A stretch of 64,000 nucleotides of DNA from Lindgomyces ingoldianus. Lineage: Eukaryota; Ascomycota; Dothideomycetes; Pleosporales; Lindgomycetaceae. Positions 1-12,246 of the stretch are shown piece after piece (position 1 is the first letter of the stretch; each line of letters begins with the position of its first letter). The stretch spans positions 131,748 to 195,747 of the forward strand of contig NW_022985180.1 of NCBI RefSeq assembly GCF_010093535.1. Reading direction: 5' to 3'. The translations under genes were made by a program, and so were the position numbers. The notes beneath the pieces were generated by a model. That model was given only the letters and a program-made list of their open reading frames with translations, had not been told where the DNA came from and searched no databases.

Positions 1-652
1 CCAGCCTCCAGCAAACAACAAAGCTTTCATGCACCATACAACTACGCCACACCAACCCGAATTCTTCGCAAATCCCAGATCTCCTAATTCTCCGTGCGGC
101 GTCTACTTGTTGGTCCTTGCGCGATTACATTTAGCAGCATACACGATTCGTAAGATTATGCAGGGATGGGCGAATCCTGATAGTATGTTGGGGGAACGGG
201 AGGCGTAGACAAAGGACGTCTTCCAAGTGAGCTTGGACCTATAGAAGGTAACTTAGAGGCAAGATAATTGGATGAGAGCAAGGAACGCGATGTTTTACCT
301 TCGTGAAGGAATCGCACGAGGCTAAGGAGATGGCTAGATTGTTGGAAGTGCAGAATGGGCTGTGGACACACGTTTCCTGCTTGGACATTTGGGAGGTAAT
401 GCGGTTGTTGGTGGCGTCGATCATGCGGTTTCTAGAACATGTAGGTAGAGAAGGATGGTAGAGAAGGATATGGAGGTGAAGGGGTGGTGAGGGGAATTGG
501 TTTGGCGGGTGGGGGAAGTATAAAGATGGGCGATGTTTCCCTGAGGAGTGCATCAAACCAACTCAACAGATCAACAGTACAAGAACGGAGAATCTCTAAC
601 TGCCTCTTTCTGCAAATTTCTTTCCAACCATACCCAACCCACTCGCTCCAAC
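1..652. other. Gene-free left edge and 5' region of the secreted protein gene
   Basis: I see no open frame here with codon structure or family similarity. The short open frames on both strands are low in complexity. The final ~120 bases are pyrimidine-rich and lead into the ATG of the following small secreted protein, so this end is probably its promoter and leader. Confidence 0.5.
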
Positions 653-1232
653 ATGAAAACCGCTTCCACCCTTACCCTCACCCTCACTCTAGCAGTCCTG
701 AGTCTCGCGGCTCCTGCTCCCAAACCTGCAGCCAAAGCAGTAGCAAGAGCAACAACGTCGCACGTTATCATTGCCAAAGGCCTTGGTCTTACTGGTGAGA
801 AGACCACAATTGAAGTGTCCATTGATCCGGCGACATGCTGTAAGCCTCCCATTCCACAAACCTCGTCAGGGGAGAGTGTGCTACTAACTAAACATCTTTC
901 AGCGAACCTCCCATCCAATTTCAACAACGCAATCAAGTCAATTCTTCCTGATGCTGGGATTTATTGTATGCTTTACGAGTAAGACCCCCTCGTTCTCTCC
1001 CAACATCCAACTCTCCCATCCCAAATTCGTCACCAAGCAATAATCATACTAATTCTGAAAACCTAGTTTCCCGGGTTGTGAGATCGATGAATCCGTCCCT
1101 GATAGCGGCAGGACATGGGGGATTGATCACCAGATTGATGATCTTTCGGATCCGCAGTATAGCTACAATTTCAATGACAGAGCGACGAGTATCTGGTGTG
1201 CGCCTGTGTCGTCCGGGGTAAAGAAGGAATAG
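653..1232 (+). CDS. Small secreted protein with four cysteines
   Basis: Three exons, 653-839, 903-978 and 1067-1232, give 142 residues. The first intron has a textbook branch site (CTAAC, near 883) and GTAAGC..TTTCAG ends; both introns keep the frame. The protein begins with a short polar start, a Thr/Leu/Ala hydrophobic core of about 15 residues and an Ala-Pro-Ala region typical of signal-peptidase cleavage near residue 20. The mature part carries four cysteines (near residue 62, in YCMLY, in GCEIDE and in IWCAPV), enough for two disulfides. I recognise no family. A secreted structural or effector-like protein is an inference from size, signal peptide and cysteines only. Confidence 0.72.
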
Positions 1233-2171
1233 GCTAGAGATTGGAGATGGGTGGAGGGTAGGAGTTGGAGGGATGACTGGTTGGGTTGATTTTTGGTACA
1301 TTTTTGGCATTGAATTATAGATTTGAAGCTTGTTTAAAAGATCTTAAAGTACCTTTGACGTCCTCTCCGGTGTGCATAGCCCTCCAGTCCATCGGGGCAA
1401 CGAGATTGTAAACTCCATCGAGCAAGATACCAGCGTGGGGTGATTATAGGAGGTGCAGATTCCGAGGGGGAGATGATCGGGCCTTCAAAGCCGAACTAGA
1501 TCCGCGGAGATAGCGACTCTGGAGGGAAGCAGAGGAGGTAAGCTTATGAATAGTATCTCTAACACAACGCCAAAGTTACATACGATGGTTGCCATCCTTC
1601 GCATCTTCATTGTAACATTCTTATCGTGTGTCTTACCGTAGCGCCTAGCCTGTTTCACCACCTTAGCTCTCTCAATTATACCACAGCAGTATCCACCAAG
1701 TAGGACTGCATTTTATATTGCGTTGCAGACTTCACAAACTAAAATAGTGGCGGGGGACAGGCTCTTAATGCCGGGCCATAACGGGTGCGCCATGTAAGTC
1801 TGGTTGGGGTGCCAAGTGTCGTAATGCATCCTGGGCCAATAGCGTTAATTAACGTAAGCCGCTGTAGGACTGGCGTCTTTGTTGGAACGTTACGAACTTT
1901 GTTGTCACGTTCCTGTATATGGACTTAGGTCCTCCCACATCTTCTCAACCTTGCTGTTCGATCAGCTAGCCAATCTCACGATTCCCAATCTTCGACATTA
2001 GAAGGTTGGACCATATATATAGCGATGGTGCTATCAGTAGCTACTCAGTCTTCCGAGACCACGTCATCCGCTTTTCAGCCAAGGCTTCTGACTGGCAGAC
2101 CGTAATTCTCTTTAGATGTCGATATCCAAAATATATTCTTTCCCCTGAATCTAGTCGGCCTCTCTCACGCA
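1233..2171. other. Intergenic stretch without a recognisable gene
   Basis: About 0.9 kb between the secreted protein and the cytochrome b561 gene. Only short non-conserved frames occur. A TATA-like TATATATAG stands near 2013-2022, about 150 bases before the b561 ATG, and may be part of its promoter. Confidence 0.5.
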
Positions 2172-3021
2172 ATGACTTCCAGGCGCATTCTTCTTGCTTC
2201 CCTTTGCTTCGGTAAGCCTTCTCCCTGTCAAATGCGATCAATACAGTGCTAAAAGTCCGCAATCAGCCCAATCAGCGTACTCACTGGCAGCCAGCCCCAC
2301 CATGACTGACCTTAGTGGCAACTCCCTCCCCTCACATAGCGGAGTTCAGGAACCCGTCTTCCATGGCCCACCCCCCAGAATCGTGCGCATGTACACCGCA
2401 CACGCCATCCTCGCTTGTCTTGCCTGGGCTGCCGTCTTCCCCATTGGCGGCATCATGATCCGCCTCCTCTCATTCCCCAGGCTCCTCTGGGTCCATGCGG
2501 GCTTTCAGATCTTCGGTTTTTGCATGTACATCGTAGCCATCGGGCTTGGTGTTGAGCTCTCTATCAACCCGCGTTATTGGCACTTGAATAATAAGCACGT
2601 CATAATGGGCCTGCTCATCTTTGTCTTGTTCTTCTTCCAATCTTTGACAGGCTATCTCCATCATGCTAATTTCAAGAAATACATCTCGCGGAACGTGTGG
2701 TCGTATATTCATCTCTGGACCGGGCGGGTTTGCATCACGCTCGGGATTGTTAATGCGGGGTTTGGGTTTGAGATCACGCATAAGGGGACGGATAGTTGGC
2801 AAGTCTTCACTTATTCAGTTATTGCTGTGGTTGTTTGGGTGGGCTATGCTGTTAGTATTTTTGTTGGTGAGTTAAGGGGGAAGAAAGCTGCTGCCCAGAG
2901 CCTGTCAGCTGATAGTGCGAGGAGGAAGTCTTTGGAGTCGGGGGCACTGGAAAAGAAGGAGAAAGAGTTTTCAAATAAAGAGGGGAGACGCCAGTGCGCT
3001 CTTGTTGAGGAGATAGTGTAG
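2172..3021 (+). CDS. Cytochrome b561 / ferric-reductase-like membrane protein with signal peptide
   Basis: Two exons, 2172-2211 and 2267-3021, give 264 residues. The first exon encodes most of the signal peptide (start MTSRRILLASLCF), and splicing at 2212-2266 continues it in frame as AQSAYSLAA. A later AG at 2275 would also keep frame. The body holds about five hydrophobic helices with the spaced histidines expected of a cytochrome b561 haem-b domain: TAHAIL, WVHAGF, NKHVIMG and YIHLWTGR. The C-terminus is a basic, Ser/Lys/Glu-rich cytosolic tail. There is no DOMON domain before the b561 core, unlike cellobiose-dehydrogenase-like relatives. Family role: transmembrane electron transfer, probably ascorbate- or iron-linked. 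Substrate unknown. Confidence 0.85.
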
Positions 3022-3391
3022 AATAAGTTTCTGGATAGACCTTAAAAAGAGAACCGTTGTTGCTGGAAACCCAAGAAAGGGAAAGGGGAGGGTCTTGATG
3101 GATTGACGACTTGACTCTTTCATAGATATATTTACCGTTATATTAGTATTGGATTATATTTCCGTTGTCGCGAACATATCCTTGAGAGTGGCGTCTTCAC
3201 ACACGTTCGGGTTTGATTGGCGGACAATGATCCACCGCTAACCCTAAAAGACCTAGTCCTCCACGCGCAAGTCGACGTCATCCGGACGTTCTAACTGCGC
3301 AACACCAACGTCGTATACAACTGAAGGACTATATCCATGTCCTTTCTTGCTAATCCGATGATCTCTTAATGCCGCTCTAGCAGCCGTCAAT
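3022..3391. promoter_or_regulatory. Spacer and probable promoter of the SAC phosphatase gene
   Basis: 370 bases between the b561 stop and the SAC-domain ATG. I see no gene and no motif that I can name with confidence. Confidence 0.35.
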
Positions 3392-6300
3392 ATGCCATCC
3401 CTAGTCCGAAAATTACTAATATTCGCAGCTGTTGACGGCCTTATACTCCAGCCTGCCCCACCACGCAATCATCCCCCAGCAACGCAGCAGGCTATCAAAA
3501 TCGACTACAAGGGCAATGTGGGACCGCTACTCAAAGATAGACGTGAGGAGAACACGGCTCCGTCCTCGCTGGACAGCCACGGCATCGTAGGTACTGTTAC
3601 CCTCTCCCGAGTTAGCCTTCTATTTTTCGCATAATGTCTAGCTAGGCTAATGCAATTTCTCAGGCCTTTTGAAAATAGCTACCTCCTACTTCCTGATTTC
3701 CATATGCGGGCGCGAGCAAGTCGCGCAAATACGGGGCAAGCCTGTCTACAAGATCACCAGTGTCGCCCTGATTCCGCTGTCCTCCCAAGCAGACGCCGAC
3801 CAGGCTATTGTCGCTGCGAAAGAGCACATAAAAAGGCATAACAAGGCCGCAGTGGCTGGCACAGAAGAGTCAGAAAGTGAGAGCGATGATGATGCTGCTA
3901 GTGTCACGGATTCACTCGAAGAGGAAACGGATGCGGCTGCTCCGCAAGAAGTCGAGGATCACGTGACTGGGCAAAGAGGGTCAGCGGAGAGAAGGACGAG
4001 TGTTGCCGAGGATGTAATGCAAAAGCGGGGGATGTATGGGCGCTTTGCCGACCGGTGGTTCTCCAGGAAAGGGTGGAGTGCTGATAGTAGGCGACTGCAA
4101 GGAATGAGCTCAGAGGAAGACCTCACAAGGAAGAATGTTCCGAAATACGTAGAATCAACCCTACGGCAAGAGGAAGAGAATCCCAAAAGCCCCGCGAATC
4201 CCAAGGTGCTTTCTGTCGCGGGTTCAGGTATTCACGAAGCTGTGGGTCCTGAAGAGATACCCAAGGCACTAGAGGGGCCGAAGGATTCGGCCACAGTTGC
4301 GCTCTTACCAAAGATATTGCGTACTACTAGGATGTACTTTGCTTCTGGGAGTTTCTTCTTCTCGTATGACTATGACTTGTCTCGGGGCATAGCACATCAA
4401 CAACCAAATTCCACCTTGCCGCTTTTCAAACAATTCGATCCTTTGGTTAGTCTAATTCGTACCTGGCCAATTATGTGCCAAAGTCTGACCTTAAATCTAG
4501 TACTTTTGGAACCAGCACATCATGGCGCCATTTATAAATGCCGGTCAGCATAGTTTTGTACTCCCGCTAATCCAAGGCTTCGTCGGTCAACGAGCTTTCA
4601 GTATCAAACTTGTCGATTCGCAAACCAATAGTGTGGTAATAGATCCTCACTCTGGGTCCGAAGATATCCCGCTTCAAGCGTGGTCAACAACTAACGCGGC
4701 AACCGAATCTGACTCCAGCTCAGACACAAACACCGATACCCCTCCCCCCGAAATATCAAACGGAAAGGATTTCGTCCTCACACTCGTATCACGAAGATCC
4801 ATCAAAAGAGCCGGTCTCCGCTATCTCCGCCGTGGCGTGGACGACGAAGGTAATGCTGCGAACAGTGTGGAAACCGAACAGATCCTGTCGTCACCAACAT
4901 GGGACTCAAGTCAGGATAAAATATTCTCCTTTACTCAATATCGCGGATCCATTCCTCTCTTCTTCTCGCAATCCCCATACAGCTTGAAGCCGCAAGTCAT
5001 GTTCTGGGGCTCACCTGAGACTAATGCTAAGGCATTCAAACGACACATCTCCGACCTAGCATCCAGATACGGATCCTTGTATTGCGCATCACTCGTCGAT
5101 AAGCACGGGACAGAGGCCAGGATTGGAGGCGCCTTTACGAAGCAAGCAGAAGCGCTAAACTCGAATGGAGGAATTGACGGCCAAGGCAAGGAGCTAGGAT
5201 TCGAATGGTTCGACTTCCATTACGAGTGCCGGGGGATGCGGTTCGAGAATGTTTCGCGGCTCATGAATACCCTCGCCCCATTCCTCAAATCATCCCACTG
5301 GACCGAAATTTCCAACGACCGCATCACCCACGAACAATCCGGAGTTCTCAGAACCAACTGCATGGACTGCCTTGACCGGACAAACGTCGTTCAATCTGCG
5401 TGCGCGCGGACCGCTCTGGAAGCACAACTGTCCGCCGGCAGCTTCAGTATTGATCTTCAACACGACCCGTCCACAAGCTGGTTTAACACGCTGTGGGCCG
5501 ACAACGGTGACGCGATATCGCGGCAATACGCAGGCACGGCCGCACTTAAAGGCGACTATACCCGCACCCGCAAACGCCAGATCACAGGCGCTTTGACAGA
5601 TTTCGGGCTCACGCTGAGCAGATATTACAATAATATCGTTAACGACTATTTCGCACAAGCTGTGATTGATTACCTTCTTGGCCGCGCCATGGACTCAATT
5701 TTTGCGGAGTTTGAAGCCGATATGAAGAGCTCGGATTACTTCATTGATTTGCGGAAGGTTAGGCAGGCGGCCATTGAGCGCTGTGAGGGTATTGTTATTG
5801 AAGATAAAGAGGAAGATCTTGTTGCCGGGTGGACACTCTCCGTACCCAATTCCGCAAATGCACTGAAGACGGCGACGTTTGAAGAGGCGGTTTTGTTGCT
5901 GACGGAACGGGCGATGTATTTTTGTCGTCTAGATTGGGGGACGGAGAAAGTAAGAGAGTTTGAAAGGATAGCACTTGACCATGTTGAGGGCATTGTACGC
6001 GGAGTCTACATCACAAGTACTCTAGCCCAGAGACACATGGATGCCGAAAAGAACGTCGGATTTATAATCCGCTATCGAACCGAAGTCGGCAACGAGCTTG
6101 TGCGACGGAATACGCGGAGTCTTGACTCGGGAACTTGGTATCAACCAGATCAGAAGAGCGAGAAGAAGCCGGAAGATACGGGGAGGTTCCTTGCTTTCAA
6201 GGCTCTGCCACCACGCACTACAGCAACCACCACTGGCGATACTGCCGAAGAACCGGAGAATGAAATCGAGGTGGTGAATGGCATTTGCGAGGAGATTACT

Positions 6301-6522
6301 CGAATAACGAATAAGGCGCGGAATCGGGCATCAGTCAAGTGGAATATTGAAGAGTGGGATCAGGATCAGGCGGATGAGAATCAGCAGAGGGGTGTGTATG
6401 AGCACGAGCAGAGGGATCTAGTGGTGGAAGAGAAGGATATTATTTCTCTAGCCGACGCGAAGAAGAGTACGGGGTATTTTGAGCAGTTGGGGTATTCGCT
6501 CAAGAAGTTGGTGTGGGCGTAG
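3392..6522 (+). CDS. SAC-domain phosphoinositide phosphatase with hSac2 domain
   Basis: Three exons, 3392-3590, 3664-4445 and 4501-6522, give 1000 residues. Both introns join conserved SAC sequence: GIVGLLKIATSYF at the first and QFDPLYFWNQHIMAPF at the second. The catalytic loop NCMDCLDRT is the CX5R motif (Cys near residue 614, Arg near 620), so the protein should hydrolyse a phosphate from phosphoinositides on cytosolic membrane faces. After it follows an hSac2-type domain (roughly residues 750-870). An acidic, low-complexity insertion of more than 100 residues (rich in Glu, Ser, Asp, from near residue 120) interrupts the N-terminal SAC half. The protein is much longer than yeast Sac1 and resembles INPP5F/Sac2-like fungal proteins. 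Which phosphoinositide it prefers cannot be read here. Confidence 0.92.
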
Positions 6523-7554
6523 CAAACAGAGGGAGGGCGCGGCACCTGTATTCATTTTGATACCATGGCTAGCCAGGCAAAGACTACGTGCTGCTTATGA
6601 AGAGTCCTTTCCAGCGGAAATTCAGTATTGTTAGACACAACCCTGCGATTTCCTGACATGATATTCTCCCTAATGATACCAACAACCTATATCTAGTGCT
6701 TATATAGAGATTCCAAGGCGATAGATAACAAACCCATCGTTACCACATACTTGATAGATAATACCTTATCAGAGTGTGACCTTCTATGAAGAGAGTATAT
6801 ATATAGCTAGGCGCGACGACCGTATTCTTGTCCTTTTGACCGAATTTAAAATTACGGCGTGTTTAATTTCTGGCCTTGGCGGATTAGAGAGTGGTAAGGG
6901 AGCGGGTCAACTAGGGTGGTAGGGTGGTAGGGTGGTATGTACAGAATGGGAGATTGTAGGTGTCTGAGTTGGTGGCGGATGGGTCTGCCATGGTAATGAA
7001 GTGTCGCTTCATGCACTCCCTTATGTGCTTTCATTCGCTCACTTAAGTCACCCACTTCCTCGGGGATTCAATGCCAAACTCTTAATATAGAAATGAGCGC
7101 ATAACGAAGTAATTCCTTGATTAGAAAAACACGACCCCCGAAAGTCATAACTATATACAAGAAACCGGAAGCAACAAAACTCGGTCGTACTCGAAGACTT
7201 TTAGGACTCCAATACATGCACGCATGCATACCCAGCCTTCAATGCATTCATCCCATCCATACTTTCCTGCATACATGCTCCAATTGCTTTTTGGTGTTGA
7301 GTGTTTTTTTTTATTTGTTGAAAACTCCAGGCAGCAACGGACTATAAAGCTTTTCTTTTTTTCTTTTTTCTTTTTCCGTCAGTTTTTTGTCTGTTCTCAT
7401 AAGTCCAGTCAAACTACGGTTTTTAGGGTAGCTAGTCCTCACAACGTCTGTCTCAGTCTTCACTCCAAACCTGAGAATAAGAAGTATAGTCGCAACGGTA
7501 ATGACAGAATGAGATAGAAATAGGCTTCTTTCAGGGGAGCGAGGGAGAGAGGAA
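6523..7554. other. Convergent 3' intergenic region
   Basis: About 1 kb between the stops of the SAC phosphatase and isopropylmalate synthase genes, which face each other. It holds three perfect copies of an 8-bp unit TAGGGTGG (6912-6935) and homopolymer T-rich stretches near 7305-7380 that could serve 3'-end formation. No gene seen. Confidence 0.5.
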
Positions 7555-9772
7555 TCAATGCATCCCATTTCCATTCACACTCGCCTCCAACCTCTGCACA
7601 AGCGGACTCCCACCACTCGAAGGAGTGTTCGCGTACGCCTGCCTCGTAGGCGAAGAATCCGGACTCGGGATATCCATTGTATTCGAGCGTTTGGGGCGGA
7701 AGGGGATAGGTGTTGAAGGTCTTGAAGACAGAAACTATATCGCTCACTATTAGCACAACCCAATACAACAACCCCAATCAACACCACAGTAGGCATTCAT
7801 TTGAGGGCTGGATGGGAGGATCAATTGGGATATCTCACCGAACTCGCGGCACTCAACAGCGCAATCAAACTCGCCTGCACCACATCTTGATGAATCCCGA
7901 CTCCCCACACCTTCTGCCTACTTCCCGTCGCCGTACACTCAATATAAGTAGCCGCCTTCACCTCCTTGCTGCTGCCAATAGCATGTTCCTTATAATCCGC
8001 GACATCGAGATCAATCCCCAGCGTACGTAACGCATTCGCTAGACTCGAAATCGCGCCGTTGCCTACTCCGCGAATCTTGTGTTCAAGTCCGTCGATCTCG
8101 ATCACGCCGGAAAAGAGGCGTTTGAGGTTGCGGTTGGATTGCGTCTTACCCACAGACGGTGGAGCCGGGGAGGTCGAGCGGTCAGTCGTGATGTCATAGT
8201 CGACTAAGCTGAAGCGGGGGTTGCGCTTTAGGTGATATGCATCCTCGAATAGTTTAGTGATTTCCGTGGGCTTGAGTTCGCGGCCCAACATGTCTGTCTC
8301 GCGTTGCACGATCTTGGAGAAGGCGACTTGCAGGCCACGCGGCAGGTCGAGTTCGAGCTGGCGCTGGATAATCCATGCCACGCCGCCTTTCCCAGACTGC
8401 GAGTTCACGCGGATGATGGCTTCGTACGTGCGCCCGATATCTTGCGGATCGAGCGGGAGGTACGGGACTTGCCAAGGGGATTCGGCGGTTGCACCGGCGG
8501 CTTTGCGCGCCTGGAAGCCCTTTTTGATGGCGTCTTGGTGGGAGCCGCTGAAGGCGCAGACGACGAGTTGGCCGCCGTAGGGGGCGCGGGGGTGGACGGG
8601 GATCTTGTTGCTGGATTCCACAATGTCGATTATGGACGTGATGTCGGAGAAGTCGATGCCGGGGTGGATGCCCTGGGTGTAGAGATTCAGGGCCAGGGTC
8701 ACGAGGTCGACGTTTCCAGTTCTCTCGCCATTACCGAATAACGTGCCTTCGACGCGATCGGCGCCGGCCATCTGCGCGAGTTCGGCAGCGGCAACGGCAC
8801 AGCCTCTGTCGTTATGTGGATGCAACGACACGCAGACCTTGTCCCTCTCCGAGATATTTCGGCTGAAATACTCGATTTGGTCCGCGTACACGTTCGGCGT
8901 TGCCATCTCCACCGTGGCGGGGAGATTGAAGATGATCTTGTTCTCGACCGACGGGCCCCACGCCTCCTTCACCGCCTCACACACCTCGAGCGCAAAATCG
9001 GGGTCGGTATCTGAGAAGGTCTCGGGGGAGAATTCGTACGCCCATTCTGTGGCGGCCTGGCTCGGGTCGTCCTTTGTGATGCTCCTGGCATAGCGGGTGC
9101 ACTCGACGGCCAGCGCCTTGCTCTCCGCATTATTCATATTGAAGACAATCTGCTGGAAGCACGGGCTGGTGGCAAGATAGAGATGCAGGAGTGCCTTCTT
9201 CGCACCTTTCAAGCTGTCCACCGTGCGGCGTATCAGCTCTTTCCTGCACGGCGACAGGACCTGCAGCCAGACGTCATCGGGGACGGCGCCGGGGGTCTGG
9301 ACGAGGCGCTGGGTGAAGTCGAAATCCGTCTGCGAGGCCGAGGGGAAGGAGACTTCGATTTCCTTGTAGCCGAGCTTGACGAGCATTGCGAAGTATCGCC
9401 ATTTCTGGTCGCCATCCTACACAATCGTCCGATTAGCATTGCTCACGCTGGTGGTGTGTGTGTGTGTGGGAGAGTGGGAGAGTGGGAGTAGGAATGTGGG
9501 AGTAGGAGTGTGGGAGTAGGAGTGTGGGTATAGGAGTGTGGGTGTGGGTATAGGAGTGTGGGTGTGGGTGTGTGTGTGCATGCGCGAGCGAGTACGCGAG
9601 ACACGGAATTGGGGAGTACCATAGGGTCCACCAGACTCTGATTCCCATCACGCAAGTCCGTACTCAACCACCTTGGCGGCTTGTCAATTGTGTTGCTAGG
9701 CCATTGTCGATCCGGCAGATGCAGGGGCTGGAACTTTTTGTATTTCTTCCAGGGCTCTTTTAACATGGGCAT
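7555..9772 (-). CDS. leu4: Alpha-isopropylmalate synthase (2-isopropylmalate synthase)
   Basis: Three exons on the minus strand, 9772-9620, 9416-7839 and 7734-7555, give 636 residues. The enzyme condenses acetyl-CoA with 2-ketoisovalerate, the first committed step of leucine synthesis. The N-terminus has [14 protein letters not shown], the HMGL-like active-site start, followed by the metal-binding HPHNDRG and a C-terminal LeuA dimerisation/allosteric domain ([18 protein letters not shown]). The first intron (9417-9619) is unusually long and filled with GT/GGGA simple repeats. The last intron is phase 0 and the 59-residue final exon is Ser/Pro-rich ([19 protein letters not shown]), a fungal tail that follows the dimer domain. 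Reading through the last intron instead would end the protein almost at once. No separate mitochondrial leader is evident. Confidence 0.95.
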
Positions 9773-10257
9773 ATTTTCTTTTCGTCGCCGTGGGTGTAGG
9801 TGAGGAATGGGTGCGAAGTCAGCGAATGTATGTATTGTGCGAGTGTGGCTGGCTTTCTTGAGTCACAAAACTTCTGCGCGGGTGGTGGTGCGGCCAGGCA
9901 GACTGAGAGAAAACGGCTTTATGACCGTATGACGGCACAGCGGGGTGCACGTGCCGAACATGCGGGGCAGACTCTGCCAGACACATCCTGTGTAGTCCGG
10001 TTTCTGCAGGCCCTGGCGAGCCAACGCGGATATTCCAGGAACGAGAGAGCGGCGAGAGAGAGTGAAGTCGTACGGATCTGTATATACCCCGAGATTGCCT
10101 CTGCACCAACACCTCGTATTCTGCGCTCTGTCCAATTCATTTACTCGGAGCTTCGCAGTCCTCTCTACATCGCATCTCCCACACCCTCCCCTTCCCCCNN
10201 NNNNNNNNNNNNNNTCCCCTCCTCTCCCCTCCCCTCCTCTCTCCTCCCCCGCCCCTT
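9773..10257. other. Region upstream of leu4 with a short assembly gap
   Basis: This is the leu4 promoter side and the 3' flank of the next minus-strand gene. Sixteen N (10199-10214) lie inside a C/T-rich run beginning near 10180, which probably defeated assembly. I looked for a Leu3-type CCGG-N4-CCGG palindrome and did not see one. Confidence 0.5.
10199..10214. other. Assembly gap (16 N)
   Basis: Unresolved bases flanked on both sides by CCCCT/CCTCT low-complexity sequence. Translations that cross it are not meaningful. Confidence 0.99.
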
Positions 10258-12246
10258 TTAACAAACTTGCATCCCGCAGCACTCCAAATTCGCCCCCTGC
10301 ACCTCAGCCCTCCTCCCAAAATACAGCCACAGAAAGTCCTCCACAAACGCTTTATCCCCCTCACTCCAGCTATCCAGCCCAACGCGACTTAAGTCATCTC
10401 GCGTTACTACCAACACCTCTTGCTCCCCATCTGCACCGCCATCCTCATCATCCATCGCCTCAATCAGTGCTGCAAGCCTCCTAACCAAGGAACATGTTAG
10501 CCTGTGAAAATATGCAATAACAGCCGTATGCAAGCCGGTCTGGAAATCGGATAGATCGCCAAGGACTTCCCGGTCGCGGTCGCGCTCTTCGATCATGTAG
10601 GCGTCTTTTTCACCCGCGGATGCCCACCACATGAAGCCAGAGTATGCGAGCTGGGACCATGTCATTGGTTCTGCGACTTTGTCGTCGTAGGTCTCACTGA
10701 GGGAGTCATCTTCATCTGGTGATTCGCTGTGTCTCAATAATGCAGCCCGTTCGTCCTCGTCCTGGTTGATGTTGTCGTTGGTGCTGGCGTCCCCGTTTGC
10801 GTTCGACGGTGAGTCCCGTCGATATTTCCATAGCTCGTGGTGTAGAAGTTTGTACCGCCACACATCCCTCTGGCTCGCTCTAATCAGCGTTCCATCCGAA
10901 TTCCGAATCGTAGGCCATCTTCGCTTCTGCGGCGCCGCGTCATACGTAGGGGGTATCTCAACAATAATATCATACAGCTGCTTTTTGGTTGCAATGATCT
11001 CGTCCGTCGTACATGCCACCCAGCCGTGGGAGCCGGGCCCCTGGGAGTCCAGCTCAATCCCAGATGACTGATCATCTTCAGGGCTGGGCGTTCGTAGCTT
11101 TTCTAGAAGGGGTATATCGTGGATTCCGAGGGAGAAGAGTGATCGGAGACGGTGCAAGGTTTCGCTACCTGGGGGGAGGAGGTCGCTGAGGGAACTGGGA
11201 AGGCTTGACAGGACGGATAGATCGTACACTATCATGACACGTTAGCTGAGCCTAAGATTCCCGACTGGCCAATTTAGGGCAGGGCCCAGACATACCAAAC
11301 TCGCACGTAGCTCTTACTGGCGGCGCGCCAACGAACAATATACGTTTCCGCAACAGCGCAGCCTGTTGTAATCGGTAAACCAGAGGTCCAAAGAGATCAA
11401 TATACTGCAGTATCGAAAGCGCCGGATGATATGCAGGAAGCGACTGTTCCGAAGGTATCACCGCCGTGATCGTCGACAGTGCTCTCGCTCTACTATGCGT
11501 CTTCATCTGCAGAATTTTAGGAGATAAACCTGAAGCACTGGGCTTCGATTGCTCTTCCCAGAACTCCTCCAACGGGGCGGTGGCAGTCGCGTCGTCGGCG
11601 AGGGCGCTACACCTTCGTCAGCTATAACTCCCAACATGCTCCTGCTGTACCCCGCCCCCCACAACCCCCCCCCGGAACGTCTCACCTCGCCAATTTCTCT
11701 AGCTTGCCTGCGTGAAGCCAGCTCCGTCCTAGGCGCCCATAGCTGAGCGGTACCAGTATGCCAACTGCGACGAAATGCGCATTGCGCTCTGCTGCCGATG
11801 CGGGCTTGTTGCAGAATGCGCTCAGGCCGGCATAGCCTTCGTGTACGAAGTATCTACTCCATCGTCAACAAATTTCTTCGCCCGCTTCAACAATATGGAT
11901 TTCGGGGGTGCGACGCACACGAGGTCGGATTTGACGGCATGTAAGCCGGAAGGCAGCGACTTAAACTCGACGGCGCCATCAAGCGATACTACAGATTGCG
12001 TGAGTCAACGGCAAAGAACCCGAGCACCGAGAAATATACCATCAGTGGAGCATCGTTTCCAAGCGACTGTATAACTATTGAGGGTCAGTACAAGAAGGAT
12101 GGAGAGCTCCGTTGGGACAAGAGTTGAGAAGTGGCATACCCAACTTTCTGATCGAATACGATCAGGAACAGCGCCGATAGCTGCGGCGGATGGTTTTCGT
12201 TACCTTGCTCTACATCGGTAGCGCTCGAGTCTGAAGAAGCAGACAT
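10258..12246 (-). CDS. LCHN / DENN-like protein (DUF4484 type)
   Basis: Six exons: 12246-12140, 12074-12040, 11988-11919, 11853-11686, 11606-11296 and 11228-10258, giving 553 residues. Without splicing the 5' half looks like noise; spliced, it reads continuously as the DENN upstream module: LFLIVFDQKVGYTVAWKR, EFKSLPSGLHAV, VYFVHEGYAGLSAF, then VAVGILVPLSYGRLGRSW. The core continues with HPALSILQYIDLFGPLVYRL and RILFVGAPPVRATCEF. The C-terminal part has an acidic linker near 10700-10760 and ends ECCGMQVC. This matches the LCHN (DENND11-like) family of fungal proteins, presumed to act with small GTPases in vesicle traffic; no partner is visible here. The five introns are 51-78 bp. Confidence 0.85.

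Noticed and set aside
8257..9093. Several plus-strand frames of 66-145 codons
   Set aside because: Mirror frames of the GC-rich leu4 coding region on the minus strand.
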